NCBI GenBank assembly: GCA_903813345.2
Contig: CAIIXF020000005.1
Coordinates: 19,287,375 to 19,351,374 of the forward strand
From: Owenia fusiformis
Taxonomy: Eukaryota > Annelida > Polychaeta > Sabellida > Oweniidae
Direction: 5' to 3'
Length of the DNA stretch: 64,000 nt
Shown here piece by piece: positions 12,101-22,789 of the stretch (the stretch's first letter is position 1; each line of letters begins with the position of its first letter). The position numbers were made by a program, and so were the translations under genes. Below the pieces are notes generated by a model, which saw only the letters and a list, made by a program, of their open reading frames with translations, had not been told where the DNA came from and made no database searches.

Positions 12101-15100
12101 GTTAGGATCACTCAGTTGATTTAGTGGTACCACAAGGTTAAGGAAGGATCTCAGATAGTTTGGGTAACCAGCGTCACAGACAAGTAGAAATAGTGAGTAA
12201 CCATTACTTGTCATTATTTGGTTTCATAAATAACCGCTTTGAGAGTTCGTGGTATAACCACCCTTTTACTGTACATGTAATATATATGTATATGTTACTT
12301 TAACATTGTTTCAAAATATATTTCCATATTAAAACTACTTATATTTGTGAGTAATTACATTGGTGGCAGTAAGTATGGCAGAACCGCCCAATGACATAGA
12401 TGGGGAAGTTGGTGCCAATGAGGCACTTGCAGCGGGGGATCAACCAGGCCCCGTAGTTCAGCCCCCAGCAGCACAACAGAACAGTACTACTAGAGAATAC
12501 AGAAAAGCAGTCACTCCCAGAAATTTTGATTGTAAGACAACAACCTGGGATAGCTGGCTGAAACACTTTTGCAGGGTAGCAACTGCCAATAACTGGACAG
12601 AACAGACCAAAATAGTGATGCTCAGTACTACTCTGGATGGCAAGCCTCTCGAAGAGTATGAGAGGATATTAACTGAAGACGAAGATATAGATTTTAAGAC
12701 ACTGACAGCTGCCATTGGTACTGAGGTGCGACCTACAAGGAAAGCAGCAATGGAGACATATACTAAGATGCAACTAGGGTCTGATACACCCAAGACGTTC
12801 TATTCTAAGTTGCTTGAACAGTCCAAGTTAGTATATCCAGAGGTGTCTCAGGATGCCAGACTTATGATGATAACGACGCAGTTCATCCAGTCCATTCCAA
12901 GTAAGCTGTTGGAAGATATGTCCAAACAGAGTGATGTGCATTCCTTAGACAAAGAGGCTCTGCTGACATTGGCTACCAGGGTTTGGGAGGCAACAAAGCA
13001 AAGCAAGTCAGAGGATCAAGGATCACTTATAGGAGCGGTGGGTCCTCCAGTGGTACAACAACCTGACCAAGTTTCACAACTTCGGGAAGAATTACTTGAA
13101 TTAAAGAATCTTGTTGTATCATCACTCAAGACCCAACAGTCAACATCTGAGCCCAGGCAGAGTAATGTTTCGTGTTTTCATTGTGGTAAGCCAGGGCATA
13201 TAGCTCGTAATTGTTTTACTAAACAAGGAACCTCGTCAGGTGTACGATGCTATAATTGCCAAGGTATAGGCCACATGGCTAAGGCTTGTCCATCCCCTAG
13301 TAATAGACAGAGATCGAACCAGACAGGAACTACAGATGGGAAAGATTCGTCCTCCAACAGACCAGTTAGCGGCTCCTCGAATAATGAGGTTGCTGAGATA
13401 AAAGGATCTTCTGGTCTCATGGTAACAGTAGGAGTTGGAAACCGAGAAGGGGATGTGCAGCGTCCAATGCAATGGCTAATTGACACAGGTGCCAAAATCT
13501 CAGTTATCGACATGAATACCTACAAACAACATCTTGAAGACATTGAGTTGAGGTCACAACCTGAGTCTTTTACATGTGTTTCAGCAGATGGCACAGGTAT
13601 CAAAGTAGCAGGACAAGTTCAGCTAACAATAACTATTGGTTCCAGGGTTCTACCCTTGCTCACGACAGTTATCCAGGGCTCAACCAAGACAGCCTTGCTT
13701 GGACGTGATGTCTTGGATCAATTTGATACATGGTCAGTGTCAAAAAAGAATAGCATTATCAGGCTTGATGATGAGTCATTGAAATTCAACCCAATATCTG
13801 AGGATAGGAATGCAGTGTGTAAAATCACCCTGGCTCGAGATGTCATCCTACCTGGGCAAAGTGAAGCATGGGTGGAAGCTAGGTTACCAATGCGTTTGAA
13901 CTCCATATCTGGGTTGTTTACCCCAAGCACTAAATTACTGTCTCGGAAACATGTAGTAGCGGCTAATGGGCTTTGCCGAGCAGATGTGTTGGGGAAATCA
14001 GTTCAAGTTAGAGTGCTTAACCCAGAGACATCTCCAAGACGACTTTATAAAGGCACCCACATGGGGGTGTTTGACACGACAACTATAGGTGAATATGATG
14101 CGGTACCTGATCCCTTTGGAAAGGATGGTAATGTTGCCCCAATCAATGAGGTGGGTGCAACCCCACTGACATCAAAGATATTACCGAAAGATCCTTCAAT
14201 GTTTTTGGAGGCCTTGGCAAGATGGAGAGCAGATGTACACCATTTAGACTCAGCACAATCGGACAGACTGCTTCGCCTTCTTCAAGATTATAGGTGTGTG
14301 TTTTCTGAGGATGTTAATGACTTGGGCAAAACGGATATTATGAAACATCATATTAAATTGAAGGAAGAGAAAGTTATCTTTCGCAGGCAGTATTGCCACA
14401 GCCCAAAGGAACTTGAGGTTATTGACCAAGAAGTTGACAGGATGTTGGCATGTGGAATAATTCAGCCGTCAATGTCGCCTCACTCATCTCCAGTGTTACT
14501 AGTTCCAAAGAGCAGTGGTAAGTGGAGGTTTTGTCATGACAGTAGATTTCTTAACAATGCAACAGAAGATCAGCACTTTCCATTAATCCGTATCGGTGAT
14601 GCCATAGATCACTTGTCAAAGGCTAGAATCTTCTCCACTCTAGATGCTACGAGCGGTTACCATCAGGTCGAGCTGGATGAAACAAGCAAACCCCTTACCG
14701 CATTTTCAACGAGAAAAGGCCACTGGGAATTTAACCGCATGCCCTTTGGATTGAAGGGTGCTCCACATACCTTCCAGCGACTGATGAGTCTGATCATGCA
14801 AGGCTTAAATTACCAAGAGGTATTAGTCTACCTCGACGACATCATTGTGTATTCATCGTCCTTTGATGAACACCTGGAATCTCTACAGCGGGTGTTCAAT
14901 CGATTGAGGCAGCATGGACTCAAACTACAACCACTGAAATGCTATTTCGCCCAAAAAGCTGTTAAATATTTGGGATATGTGGTAGATGCCAATGGGGTCC
15001 GACCAAATGAAGATGCTGTAAAGGCCATAGTTGAGATGCCAACTCCGAAGACGATAGAACAGATGTTGCGGTTCTTAGGGAAATTGAACTACTACCGGAG

Positions 15101-18100
15101 GTTCATAAAAGGAATGGCAGACACTGCTAAACCTTTATATGACAGCATTAAAAACAGCAGACTCCATAAAACTAAGTTACTGACACTTAATGCAGATCAA
15201 CTCCAAGCAGTGGAGACTCTGAAGAAAACACTTGCATCTTATCAGGTGATGGCATACCCCTGTTTTGATAGGGATTTTCTGGTAGACACTGATGCCTCAG
15301 CCAACTCAGTGGGGGCTTGTTTATCACAGCAAGATGACAAAGGTCATGAAAGGCCAGTTGCCTTTGCAAGCTCGACTCTGACCAAGGAGCAAAGGAACTA
15401 TTCGACTACAGAACGTGAATGTCTAGCCATCATTTATGCTGTGAACCAGTTCCGTCAATTCTTATATGGCAAACCATTTATTCTGAGGACCGACCACAAT
15501 CCTCTGGTTTGGCTTAGGAATATCAAGGAACCTAAGGGCCGTTGGGCACGTTGGCTCATGTTGCTGGAAGAATTTCCATATACCATTGTCTATCGTAAAG
15601 GAAGTGAGCATGCAAATGCAGATTTCCTCTCAAGATTAGAAGATGAATCAGAATCCAAGACAATGAGCAAATCAGTTGGAATACAAGTTGGGGAACCAGC
15701 ACAGATAAATAAATGCACCACACTTGATGTTGCTAAGCAGGGACAGAGGGAACTAAATGATCTAGCACCACAGCAATTGAAGTTGTGCCCTAGTAAGCCA
15801 ATACCTGATCACCAAAATGTGAATACATGGCAGAGGGCTACATCACTCAAGGAACAACTTCTGGTAGATCACCCAAAGTTATCTCCAGATGTAACAGATA
15901 AGTTGATCAGCGAGAGCCAACAAACTTCACTAAAGGATGCACTCCCCGAACTAGCTGAGGACCAGAACAATGAAAACCATGCACTAGGTCAGAATGATGG
16001 TTTTGCTGATGATCAAAAGGCCCCCTTCCTTAATATGGATACTCTTAAGGAGGACCAGAAGGAGGACCCTGATATCGGGCAGGTATTAAAGTGGTTGAGA
16101 AGGGGAGAGCCAAGTCAAGAACAACTAAGTCAAGCATCAAGAACTTCAAGGTGGATTTATAAGCAGAAGAAGAATCTAAAGTTATACAGAGGGGTCTTAT
16201 ATAGAGAAGTTGAGAGAGAAAATGGATTACCAAGTATAATGCAAATAGTCCTTCCTAAATCTTGGAGAGAATTTGCATTAGGTGAACTTCATGATAATAT
16301 TTTGTCAGGCCATTTCGGAACAGACCGAACTTCAGCACGTATCAGACTTAGGTACTATTGGCCAGGATTTCAACAAGATGTTGAGGATTGGTGTTCAAGC
16401 TGTGTTGAGTGTCAACAAAGAAAGTCCCCGAAAACCAAACCAAAAGCGCCACTAACTTGTATTCCGGTGAAGGGGAGACCATTTGAGGAAATTGCCATGG
16501 ACTTTGTCGAATTACCACCCACGTCACGGGGTAATAAATATGCCATGGTGGTGGGTGATTACCTGACTAAATGGGTTGAAGCCTATCCCATGAAAGACAT
16601 CAAAACTGAGAGAACAGCGTCACTACTGGTTCGGGAATGGATATCAAGGTTTGGTTGTCCAGTCAGTATAAATTCAGACCAGGGGTCTCAATTCGAAAGT
16701 AGACTGTTTAAAGAGCTATGCAGGGTACTTGAAACCAAGAAAAGACGGACCACTTCATATCATCCAAAGACAGATGGCATGATAGAGAGGAATAATAAAA
16801 TGTTGATAAACTCTCTCTCCATATTTGCAAAGGAAAACCGTGATTGGGATCTAAAGCTACCTTTAGTCCTCTTTGCATACAGAACAAGTGTTCATAGTAC
16901 TACCGGGTTTTCGCCCTTCATGCTGACCTTTGGCAGAGAAGCTCATTTACCCATAGACTGGATGGTTGGTGAAGCTTACCCAATTGAAAGGGTCTCTGCA
17001 CAATCTTGGGTGGCTACTCTTCAGAGGGATATGAGGAAGGTATTTAACTTGGCTCAAGACAACATCAGTAAATCTCAGAAGCGACAAAAGGCTCAATATG
17101 ATAAGGATCTCAAAGGAACGTTCCAGAAATATGAACATGGTGACAAAGTCATGCTGTTTGACCCAACTGCACGTGGAAAAGATGGGAAGCTTCATAATCC
17201 ATGGAAGGGGCCATTTAAGATCTTAAAGCGCACATCTGATGTCACATATAAGGTGGACTTAGGCAACAAAGTGATCCATGTGAATTATGATAGGCTGAAG
17301 AAGTTTATCAGTCGAAGAATCTTCAATACCAGTCAAGCTGATATTGAAAAACCTATACAAGATGGGAAAGCCGAGGGGTTGCCCATTCATTTGCATGGGT
17401 CAGATAGTGAAATTGACAATTCCAGTTCAGATGAGGAATTGGAAGATGATGCTATTATCAATAACAGAAATAACCATGAAGATGGAGAACAAGAGACTGT
17501 CCCAGTTACCGATCATCTCTCTGGTGAGGAAGATGATCTATCTGGGGAGGAAGATGATACTTCTTCAGAATCTAACTTTCATGAGTTGTCCCAAGATGAT
17601 GAGGAACAGTTTTGGGATGAAGAACAGGAACTGCCATATGGTGAATCCCAATATACCGTGAATTTTCCGAAACACCATTGTGAAGTCAGCAATAAAAACA
17701 TTTTGCCGGCAGGTAGTAAACGCAGCTGTACTAAGCACAAATAAATTCTTGGGTTAGTGTAGGTCAAGGAAGGGAGGAATGTAATATGGTATATTTTTAT
17801 GTGTTTTCAGGTATAGAGTATAGTAGATTATTCTTCCCAGTGGCCTTATACTAACGCTTGTGGTGGTGGTTTGTTTTACAGAATATAGCAGCTATACCTT
17901 GAGATACGCAACAAATTGCACGATTTATAGCATGTGATCAGTGTTGCTTGTAGATGTAGTTTTGTAACATTAACTGATTTGCCTAGTGTAATAATCAAAG
18001 TGTGTATTAACAGTGTCCAGTATTCACACGTGAACTCAACTCCCGAATGAGTATTGGTGATTTATAGAAAGACATCGGTACAGAGTATCCCCATATACAT

Positions 18101-21100
18101 TGACTATTAGGTTGTTATAAGATTAATTGATTGGCACTAGTAGTTAAAGTGCTTCAGTAGAATTCATAGTGTATATTAACAGTGTTTAGTATTCACACGG
18201 GAACTGGAGACCAGAATGAGTATCAGAGATTCATAGGAAGATATCGATACAGAGTAATCCCATATTCATTGACTATTATGGTGTTATAACGTTAATTGAT
18301 TGGCACGAGTAGTTATAGTGCTTCAGCAGTAGTCATAGTGTGTATTAACAGTGTTCAGTATTTACACGTGAACTGGAGACTAGAATGAGTATCAGTGATT
18401 ATCGATACAGAGTATTCCCATATACATTGACTATTATGGTGTTATAGCATTAATAGATTGGCGTTAGAATAATAGTATGTCACAATTTGCTGTGATCAAC
18501 AATTACAATAAGAACCAGACAGAATATGAACCAGAGCGACCATATAGGAGCCTAAGATACCAGCATACCAGCACAATATCATTATAGAGTGTAACATTAT
18601 ACCGTGATCATTATGATGGCATATCATTCAATGATTGACATATTGGAGTTATTATAGTGTGGTACAATAAACCGTGATCACTTGCACAGAAGGCCAGATT
18701 GAGTAGTAGATTATATGTTATATAGAAGGATTGTGCTGAGTTTAGTAGTTGAGCAAAACAAAGCCTTCATTGTACCGGAGCGACGATAAGAGTTACCGTT
18801 ACCAGCAAACATTAGAATATCGCTAATATTATTACAGGGTGTCCCAGTATACATTGACTGATTATTATCATTGAATCAGCAACATTCTGTCTGATAAATG
18901 CACATTTTTATGGGTCATTATGTCCAAATGAGATATTATAACTGAAAACTTACCACTAAGTAGTATCTATGCATTCATAGCATAGGGAAGTTGTTAGAAC
19001 AATATTTTAAGTATGTAACCGTTATAGGTTAATGTTAGTTCATGAGTTATTAGAATATAGTTAAGTGTTAGGACTTGTAGAACAAAGAGTTAGTGAGTTA
19101 GCTAATTCAGATGAAAACACAGTGTTTCCACAGCCAGTAGGTAGTATAGGGATTCGCTGTGAGCCAGGACAAAGAGTTAGTGAGTTAGTTAATTCAGATG
19201 AAGACACCATGTTTCCACAGCCAGTAGGTAGTATAGGCTATCACTGTGAGTTGTTAGGATCACTCAGTTGATTTAGTGGTACCACAAGGTTAAGGAAGGA
19301 TCTCAGATAGTTTGGGTAACCAGCGTCACAGACAAGTAGAAATAGTGAGTAACCATTACTTGTCATTATTTGGTTTCATAAATAACCGCTTTGAGAGTTC
19401 GTGGTATAACCACCCTTTTACTGTACATGTAATATATATGTATATGTTACTTTAACATTGTTTCAAAATATATTTCCATATTAAAACTACTTATATTTGT
19501 GAGTAATTACAGGTATTTGTGGAAATTTTGAAGTGATGACTTTAATTGAGTCGATGGCCCAATTCTGATCTGGAAAGAAGATGTCTAATTCAGTCAGCCA
19601 TGTAATTTCGTACGTCTGTACGTCCGTCCGTCCGTCCGGGCAATAACTCAAATACGGTTGGCCAGATTTTGTTCATATTTTGTACACATATACCCTATGG
19701 GGTTAGAAGTTCTGCTCGAAAGCCGATTTTCAAAATGGCCGCTCATTTCAAAATGGCGGCCATTTTAGTGACGATTTTACAGTAATTTAGGTGCAATATG
19801 TAAACTGTAATAGCAATATGTTTTAAATGTAAAAAAATTATAAAGGACGTTAATAATGCTACAAATGTAGATATTAAAGAAGCACATGGCAGCCATCTTG
19901 AAAAATGGCGGCCTTTACTCGTCATTTTACGATTTTTGCTGTAACTCAAAAAGTAGTGGAGCGATTTTGTTCATATTTGGTATGTGGATACTATAAGCAT
20001 TGCACACTGTCCCTAAAGACACTTTTGGTAGAAGGTGGCCATTTTTCAAAATGGCCGCCATTTTAACGTATTTTACTATAACTCGAAAAGAAGTGGAGCG
20101 ATTTTGTTCATATTTGGTATGTGAATACTATAAGCATGGCACACTGTCCTATGACACTTTTGGTAGAAGGCGGCCATTTTGAAAACAATTTTGAAAAATG
20201 GCCGCCATTTTAACGTATTTTACTATAACTCGAAAAGTAGTGGAGCGATTTTGTTCATAATTGATATGTGAATACTTTAAGCATGGCACAAAACTTTAGG
20301 GAGTAGTCGGCCATTTTGAAAAATGGCCACCATTTTTATGTGTGTTATTTTACAAGCATGTGTGCGATTTTTCAAAAATTTTAGAGGTGGCTACTTAAAA
20401 GCATATTATTTCTTCTGATGACAACTTGGCTAGTGAGCAACCATTTTGAAAATGGTGGCCTTTCTGGTGTGTTGTTTTATGATATTTGCGCTTCGTTTGT
20501 AAAAATGCCAGCTATTTCTGTTCGATGGGATTCGCTACGCTTTGGCGTTGCCGTTGTTCTGGTCTACTTATGTCCCTCCATGACCATCTCTTCGTTCCTT
20601 TTTCTGGTCTTTGAAGAGCAGTAATTGTACCTTCTAATACATTTCAAAAGCCGATAATTTTAGGCACAAGCTAAGTCTAACATCCATCCAATACATTCCC
20701 CCAAAGTCACAAATGTTGTACTCTCTAAATATGTTGAGCTGTTGATCATGGGAGGTTGTAATTTCTTCTAGCACCTCTCTAATATCATATTAGAATTAAA
20801 TACTAAAACAACTTTATTCATTTCTTCAGAGGATTTTTGGATCATATTGGCTTCTGTATATATACAATAGAGGAGTTTCTAAATAGCTTTGAAATCTCGC
20901 TAATTCTCGCTTTTTCATGCGATTTTAAGATATTTGCACTTTTTACGTCTTATGACCCTTTCTTTATTTTTGATGTTTGAATTCAGTGACAAGTTTTCTC
21001 CAATAATAGCTTTGATTTATACAGTTATGTCGTTTACATCATTTTAAAAAACTTGGGCCAAATCTTCATTGGTGCAATACTAAAATTCATCAAAACCTTG

Positions 21101-22289
21101 GCTTATTGTATGACAACCAACATTTTTATGTTTTTATGTTTAATCACAATATGTACATTGACAGGGTCATCCAATAGTATGTCATTCAAGTTTCAGACAG
21201 TTTCAACCAACACTTTTTGATAAATCATGAACTTAAGTGACTATTGCAAGGCAAGTTTCTAGCATTGAAATGAATGAAGGATTGGGCCCAAGAAAATCAA
21301 AGACAAACAAGGGTGACATCTATTATGTCAGCGTTATTCAGCTATTTAGAAACTATACAATTCCAATAGGACCTGTCTAATCTGAATTCTGAAGTCACTT
21401 GGATCAGTCAGAAGTGTTCGGATTGGCAGGTTCACATTTCAGGATTTTTTACAGTGCTAGTATATGGCAAAAATGGAACAAAAAAAGTGTTCCTAATGAG
21501 AAATGTGCAGATAAAAGATGTTAGAATATACATACGTATTTAAATGTATACCCACCTTATTGATTGATATATTGTATTCTTGTTTTTCAGAACTGGATTT
21601 CATATGGCTATGTACTAACAGACCCCCATGAAGACAAATGGCACCATAGGATAGTTATGTTTATGGGTGTAACTCTGTGTCTCGTTACTGGAAGTTTTGT
21701 AGCAGCATATATGCCTGACCATAGGTATGTTATTCCTACATGAAGTATAATTTCCTAGTTCATGTCTAGTGAATATAATTACAGGTGTGACACATATACA
21801 TGTTGCCTTAATAGCTGGCTTTAAAGTCTGTAGCGTTATTTTGTATTGAATTCATCTTTGTTTTACAATGATATATTTATATACATACAGTTAGACCTAT
21901 TGTTTAAGAAAGTTGATATGTAAGAATTATGATTTACAATATTTTAGTGAAACCAATTTCTGATTTCTACTATCCTAATCTTGATATGGAATGAAATCTA
22001 ATTTTGCATTAAGTCTTTGATCACTGCCCCATTCCTCCCACATTTCTCTTCCCTGTATTAGATTGGAAATGGGGGGAGGTTGATCTACTTAAAACAGCAT
22101 CTTTCTTCCATTAATGTTTCTTGTGTATGTAATTCCAGGATGCGAGATTGGTCGCAAAGGGAAGCATTTCTAGTACTTGCACATAGAGAAGCTAATGGAC
22201 TCCCTCTCATAGATCCTGAACTTGTCCCCCGGGACCAAATAGAACTACCCTCAGAGGAAGAACTAGGGGATGTTCCTATTATTATATAA
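9105..22289 (+). CDS. NDUFB11: NDUFB11, complex I subunit ESSS (3 coding exons)
   Basis: This is an accessory, single-membrane-span subunit of NADH:ubiquinone oxidoreductase (complex I) in the mitochondrial inner membrane. Coding exons: 9105-9305, 21591-21724, 22139-22289, giving 161 residues with matching phases (0, then 2). The N-terminus (MASLFRIAANQCRSLG...) is rich in Arg, Ser and Leu with no acidic residue in the first 20, as expected for an import presequence. Exon 2 encodes the conserved PHEDKWHHRIVMFMG lead-in and one membrane helix ending in AAYMPDHR. Exon 3 begins MRDWSQREA and contains HREANGLPLIDPELV, matching the human MKEWSRREA and REANGLPIME. A frame-consistent TTG lies 15 bp upstream, but the ATG at 9105 is the likely start. 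Intron 1 is 12,285 bp and hosts an LTR retrotransposon and a Helitron-like repeat; intron 2 is 414 bp. Confidence 0.93.
9497..9733. mobile_element. Foldback MITE (237 bp) in NDUFB11 intron 1
   Basis: GATCCGTCGAACT at 9497 pairs with AGTTCGACGGATC ending at 9733. Further inverted blocks follow inside it: CGTATGGGGTTACTTTGTCA and ATGGGGCTACTTCGACCA match the complement of the right half. The element starts 191 bp after the exon 1 splice donor. It has no coding capacity and its superfamily was not recognised. Confidence 0.75.
9734..10623. other. Intron 1 sequence before the LTR element, nothing recognised
   Basis: AT-rich intronic DNA between the foldback element and the retrotransposon insertion site. 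I see no exon, RNA gene or clear repeat. Confidence 0.4.
10624..10627. other. Left target-site duplication (GGTA)
   Basis: GGTA precedes the 5' LTR and is repeated directly after the 3' LTR at 19512-19515. If the first T of the LTR is counted with it, the duplication could be read as 5 bp (GGTAT). Confidence 0.8.
10628..12359 (+). repeat. 5' LTR of Ty3/gypsy element (1732 bp)
   Basis: The LTR starts TGTAATATGG and ends GTAATTACA, so it has the usual TG...CA ends. Line by line it matches the 3' LTR with no difference that I could see. It contains three diverged tandem units with a period of about 168 bp, starting near 10847, 11018 and 11183 (GTGTATTAACAGTGT... GATACAGAGTA). A second internal duplication lies at about 11933-12085 (AGTTAGTGAGTTAG... 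CAGCCAGTAGGTAGTATAG). AATAAA at 11514-11519 is a candidate poly(A) signal. The promoter was not located with confidence. Confidence 0.95.
12361..12378 (+). promoter_or_regulatory. Candidate tRNA primer-binding site
   Basis: TGGTGGCAGTAAGTATGG begins one base after the 5' LTR. The initial TGG can pair with the CCA end of a tRNA, as in other LTR retrotransposons. I could not assign the tRNA. The full 18-nt site would overlap the gag start codon at 12375. Confidence 0.6.
12375..17744 (+). CDS. Gag-Pol polyprotein of Ty3/gypsy retrotransposon
   Basis: A single uninterrupted frame of 1789 residues from the ATG at 12375 (an in-frame TTG at 12360 lies in the primer-site area). Order of domains is Gag, protease, reverse transcriptase, RNase H, integrase, as in Metaviridae. 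Gag ends in two CCHC zinc knuckles at about residues 267-280 (CFHCGKPGHIARNC) and 292-305 (CYNCQGIGHMAKAC). The protease has DTG at 370-372. Reverse transcriptase has YLDD at 819-822. RNase H begins near the DTDAS motif at 971. Integrase has an HHCC zinc domain from about 1306 and catalytic Asp1376, Asp1435 and Glu1471, with exact D-x58-D-x35-E spacing. A WKGPF (GPY/F-type) module follows near 1610, then an acidic Ser/Glu/Asp-rich tail. No frameshift or stop separates gag from pol, and no envelope gene is present. The frame is intact, so the copy may be recent and possibly active. Confidence 0.97.
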   Translation: MAEPPNDIDGEVGANEALAAGDQPGPVVQPPAAQQNSTTREYRKAVTPRNFDCKTTTWDSWLKHFCRVATANNWTEQTKIVMLSTTLDGKPLEEYERILTEDEDIDFKTLTAAIGTEVRPTRKAAMETYTKMQLGSDTPKTFYSKLLEQSKLVYPEVSQDARLMMITTQFIQSIPSKLLEDMSKQSDVHSLDKEALLTLATRVWEATKQSKSEDQGSLIGAVGPPVVQQPDQVSQLREELLELKNLVVSSLKTQQSTSEPRQSNVSCFHCGKPGHIARNCFTKQGTSSGVRCYNCQGIGHMAKACPSPSNRQRSNQTGTTDGKDSSSNRPVSGSSNNEVAEIKGSSGLMVTVGVGNREGDVQRPMQWLIDTGAKISVIDMNTYKQHLEDIELRSQPESFTCVSADGTGIKVAGQVQLTITIGSRVLPLLTTVIQGSTKTALLGRDVLDQFDTWSVSKKNSIIRLDDESLKFNPISEDRNAVCKITLARDVILPGQSEAWVEARLPMRLNSISGLFTPSTKLLSRKHVVAANGLCRADVLGKSVQVRVLNPETSPRRLYKGTHMGVFDTTTIGEYDAVPDPFGKDGNVAPINEVGATPLTSKILPKDPSMFLEALARWRADVHHLDSAQSDRLLRLLQDYRCVFSEDVNDLGKTDIMKHHIKLKEEKVIFRRQYCHSPKELEVIDQEVDRMLACGIIQPSMSPHSSPVLLVPKSSGKWRFCHDSRFLNNATEDQHFPLIRIGDAIDHLSKARIFSTLDATSGYHQVELDETSKPLTAFSTRKGHWEFNRMPFGLKGAPHTFQRLMSLIMQGLNYQEVLVYLDDIIVYSSSFDEHLESLQRVFNRLRQHGLKLQPLKCYFAQKAVKYLGYVVDANGVRPNEDAVKAIVEMPTPKTIEQMLRFLGKLNYYRRFIKGMADTAKPLYDSIKNSRLHKTKLLTLNADQLQAVETLKKTLASYQVMAYPCFDRDFLVDTDASANSVGACLSQQDDKGHERPVAFASSTLTKEQRNYSTTERECLAIIYAVNQFRQFLYGKPFILRTDHNPLVWLRNIKEPKGRWARWLMLLEEFPYTIVYRKGSEHANADFLSRLEDESESKTMSKSVGIQVGEPAQINKCTTLDVAKQGQRELNDLAPQQLKLCPSKPIPDHQNVNTWQRATSLKEQLLVDHPKLSPDVTDKLISESQQTSLKDALPELAEDQNNENHALGQNDGFADDQKAPFLNMDTLKEDQKEDPDIGQVLKWLRRGEPSQEQLSQASRTSRWIYKQKKNLKLYRGVLYREVERENGLPSIMQIVLPKSWREFALGELHDNILSGHFGTDRTSARIRLRYYWPGFQQDVEDWCSSCVECQQRKSPKTKPKAPLTCIPVKGRPFEEIAMDFVELPPTSRGNKYAMVVGDYLTKWVEAYPMKDIKTERTASLLVREWISRFGCPVSINSDQGSQFESRLFKELCRVLETKKRRTTSYHPKTDGMIERNNKMLINSLSIFAKENRDWDLKLPLVLFAYRTSVHSTTGFSPFMLTFGREAHLPIDWMVGEAYPIERVSAQSWVATLQRDMRKVFNLAQDNISKSQKRQKAQYDKDLKGTFQKYEHGDKVMLFDPTARGKDGKLHNPWKGPFKILKRTSDVTYKVDLGNKVIHVNYDRLKKFISRRIFNTSQADIEKPIQDGKAEGLPIHLHGSDSEIDNSSSDEELEDDAIINNRNNHEDGEQETVPVTDHLSGEEDDLSGEEDDTSSESNFHELSQDDEEQFWDEEQELPYGESQYTVNFPKHHCEVSNKNILPAGSKRSCTKHK
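17766..17779 (+). promoter_or_regulatory. Polypurine tract
   Basis: AAGGAAGGGAGGAA directly precedes the 3' LTR. This is the expected place and composition of the primer for plus-strand DNA synthesis of an LTR retrotransposon. Confidence 0.9.
17780..19511 (+). repeat. 3' LTR of Ty3/gypsy element (1732 bp)
   Basis: Same length and, by eye, same sequence as the 5' LTR, offset by 7152 bp throughout. This includes the internal tandem units and the 68-codon open frame present in both copies (11913 and 19065). Identity of the LTRs implies a recent insertion. GGTA follows at 19512-19515. Confidence 0.95.
19609..20562 (+). mobile_element. Helitron-like non-autonomous element, 5'-truncated copy 1
   Basis: It begins in a CGTCCGTCCGTCCG microsatellite and continues with CGGGCAATAACTCAAATACG. 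A tandem core follows with a period of about 145 bp (TTTTGTTCATATTTGGTATGTG... AAAATGGCCGCC units). It ends with GTTCGATGGGATTCGCTACGC... GTTGTTCTGG followed by T. The CTRR|T end and a small ACGC-TTTG-GCGT hairpin near the end fit Helitron-type transposons. Full-length relatives lie at 24550-24780 and 59829-60883. No protein is encoded. Confidence 0.7.
20563..21590. other. Rest of NDUFB11 intron 1
   Basis: AT-rich intron sequence up to the splice acceptor TGTTTTTCAG of exon 2. No gene or recognised repeat. Confidence 0.4.
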
Positions 22290-22754
22290 GCATATTATTT
22301 AGTGACAACATCTACGACTAGGAAATTTGTTATGCAGAGGATTTATGAGTATCGAAAGAAACCACTTTTTGCCAATATCAAATACCAGTATCCATTAAAC
22401 CTATTGGTGATTAAGATTTTTGTGGAATTGCCTGCTGTTTTATGGACGTCTTTGTGAAGAAAAATTGTTTTTAAAAGTGATTTGTCTTTTATCAAGTGAA
22501 TTTGATAAACTGCTATATAATGTTATTACGAGCAACTGAAAAAATTTAAAAAGTATCAAGGGTACATGCATTTACTTTGTATAAGGATAAAAACATGATA
22601 TTTGATCGTTATACCTTCTTCTGGTTTCCTTTTGTTATTGCTTGAACACAGTGGTCATTATTCAAATGTTATTTGAATGTCTGCACAACTTGTTGAAAGT
22701 AAATCAGCAATAGTTTTAGCTGTTCTAAATGTGTGAAAAAATATTTAATTTGTA

Positions 22755-22760
22755 AATAAA
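22755..22760 (+). terminator. Candidate poly(A) signal of NDUFB11
   Basis: AATAAA lies 466 bp after the NDUFB11 stop codon, in an AT-rich 3' flank. It is the best-placed hexamer for the end of this transcript. Confidence 0.5.
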
Positions 22761-22789
22761 TTGAAAAAACATGAAACGATATATCCTAG

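Noticed and set aside
11913-12119. 68-codon open frame in the LTRs (also 19065-19271) as a gene
   Set aside because: It is a translation of an internal LTR duplication, is present in both LTRs and shows no known domain.
12360-12374. TTG at 12360 as the gag start
   Set aside because: It lies directly at the LTR edge in the primer-binding site and is not an ATG. The ATG at 12375 is in the same frame and more plausible.
12339-17767. Antisense open frames across gag-pol
   Set aside because: All are shadows of the long sense frame.
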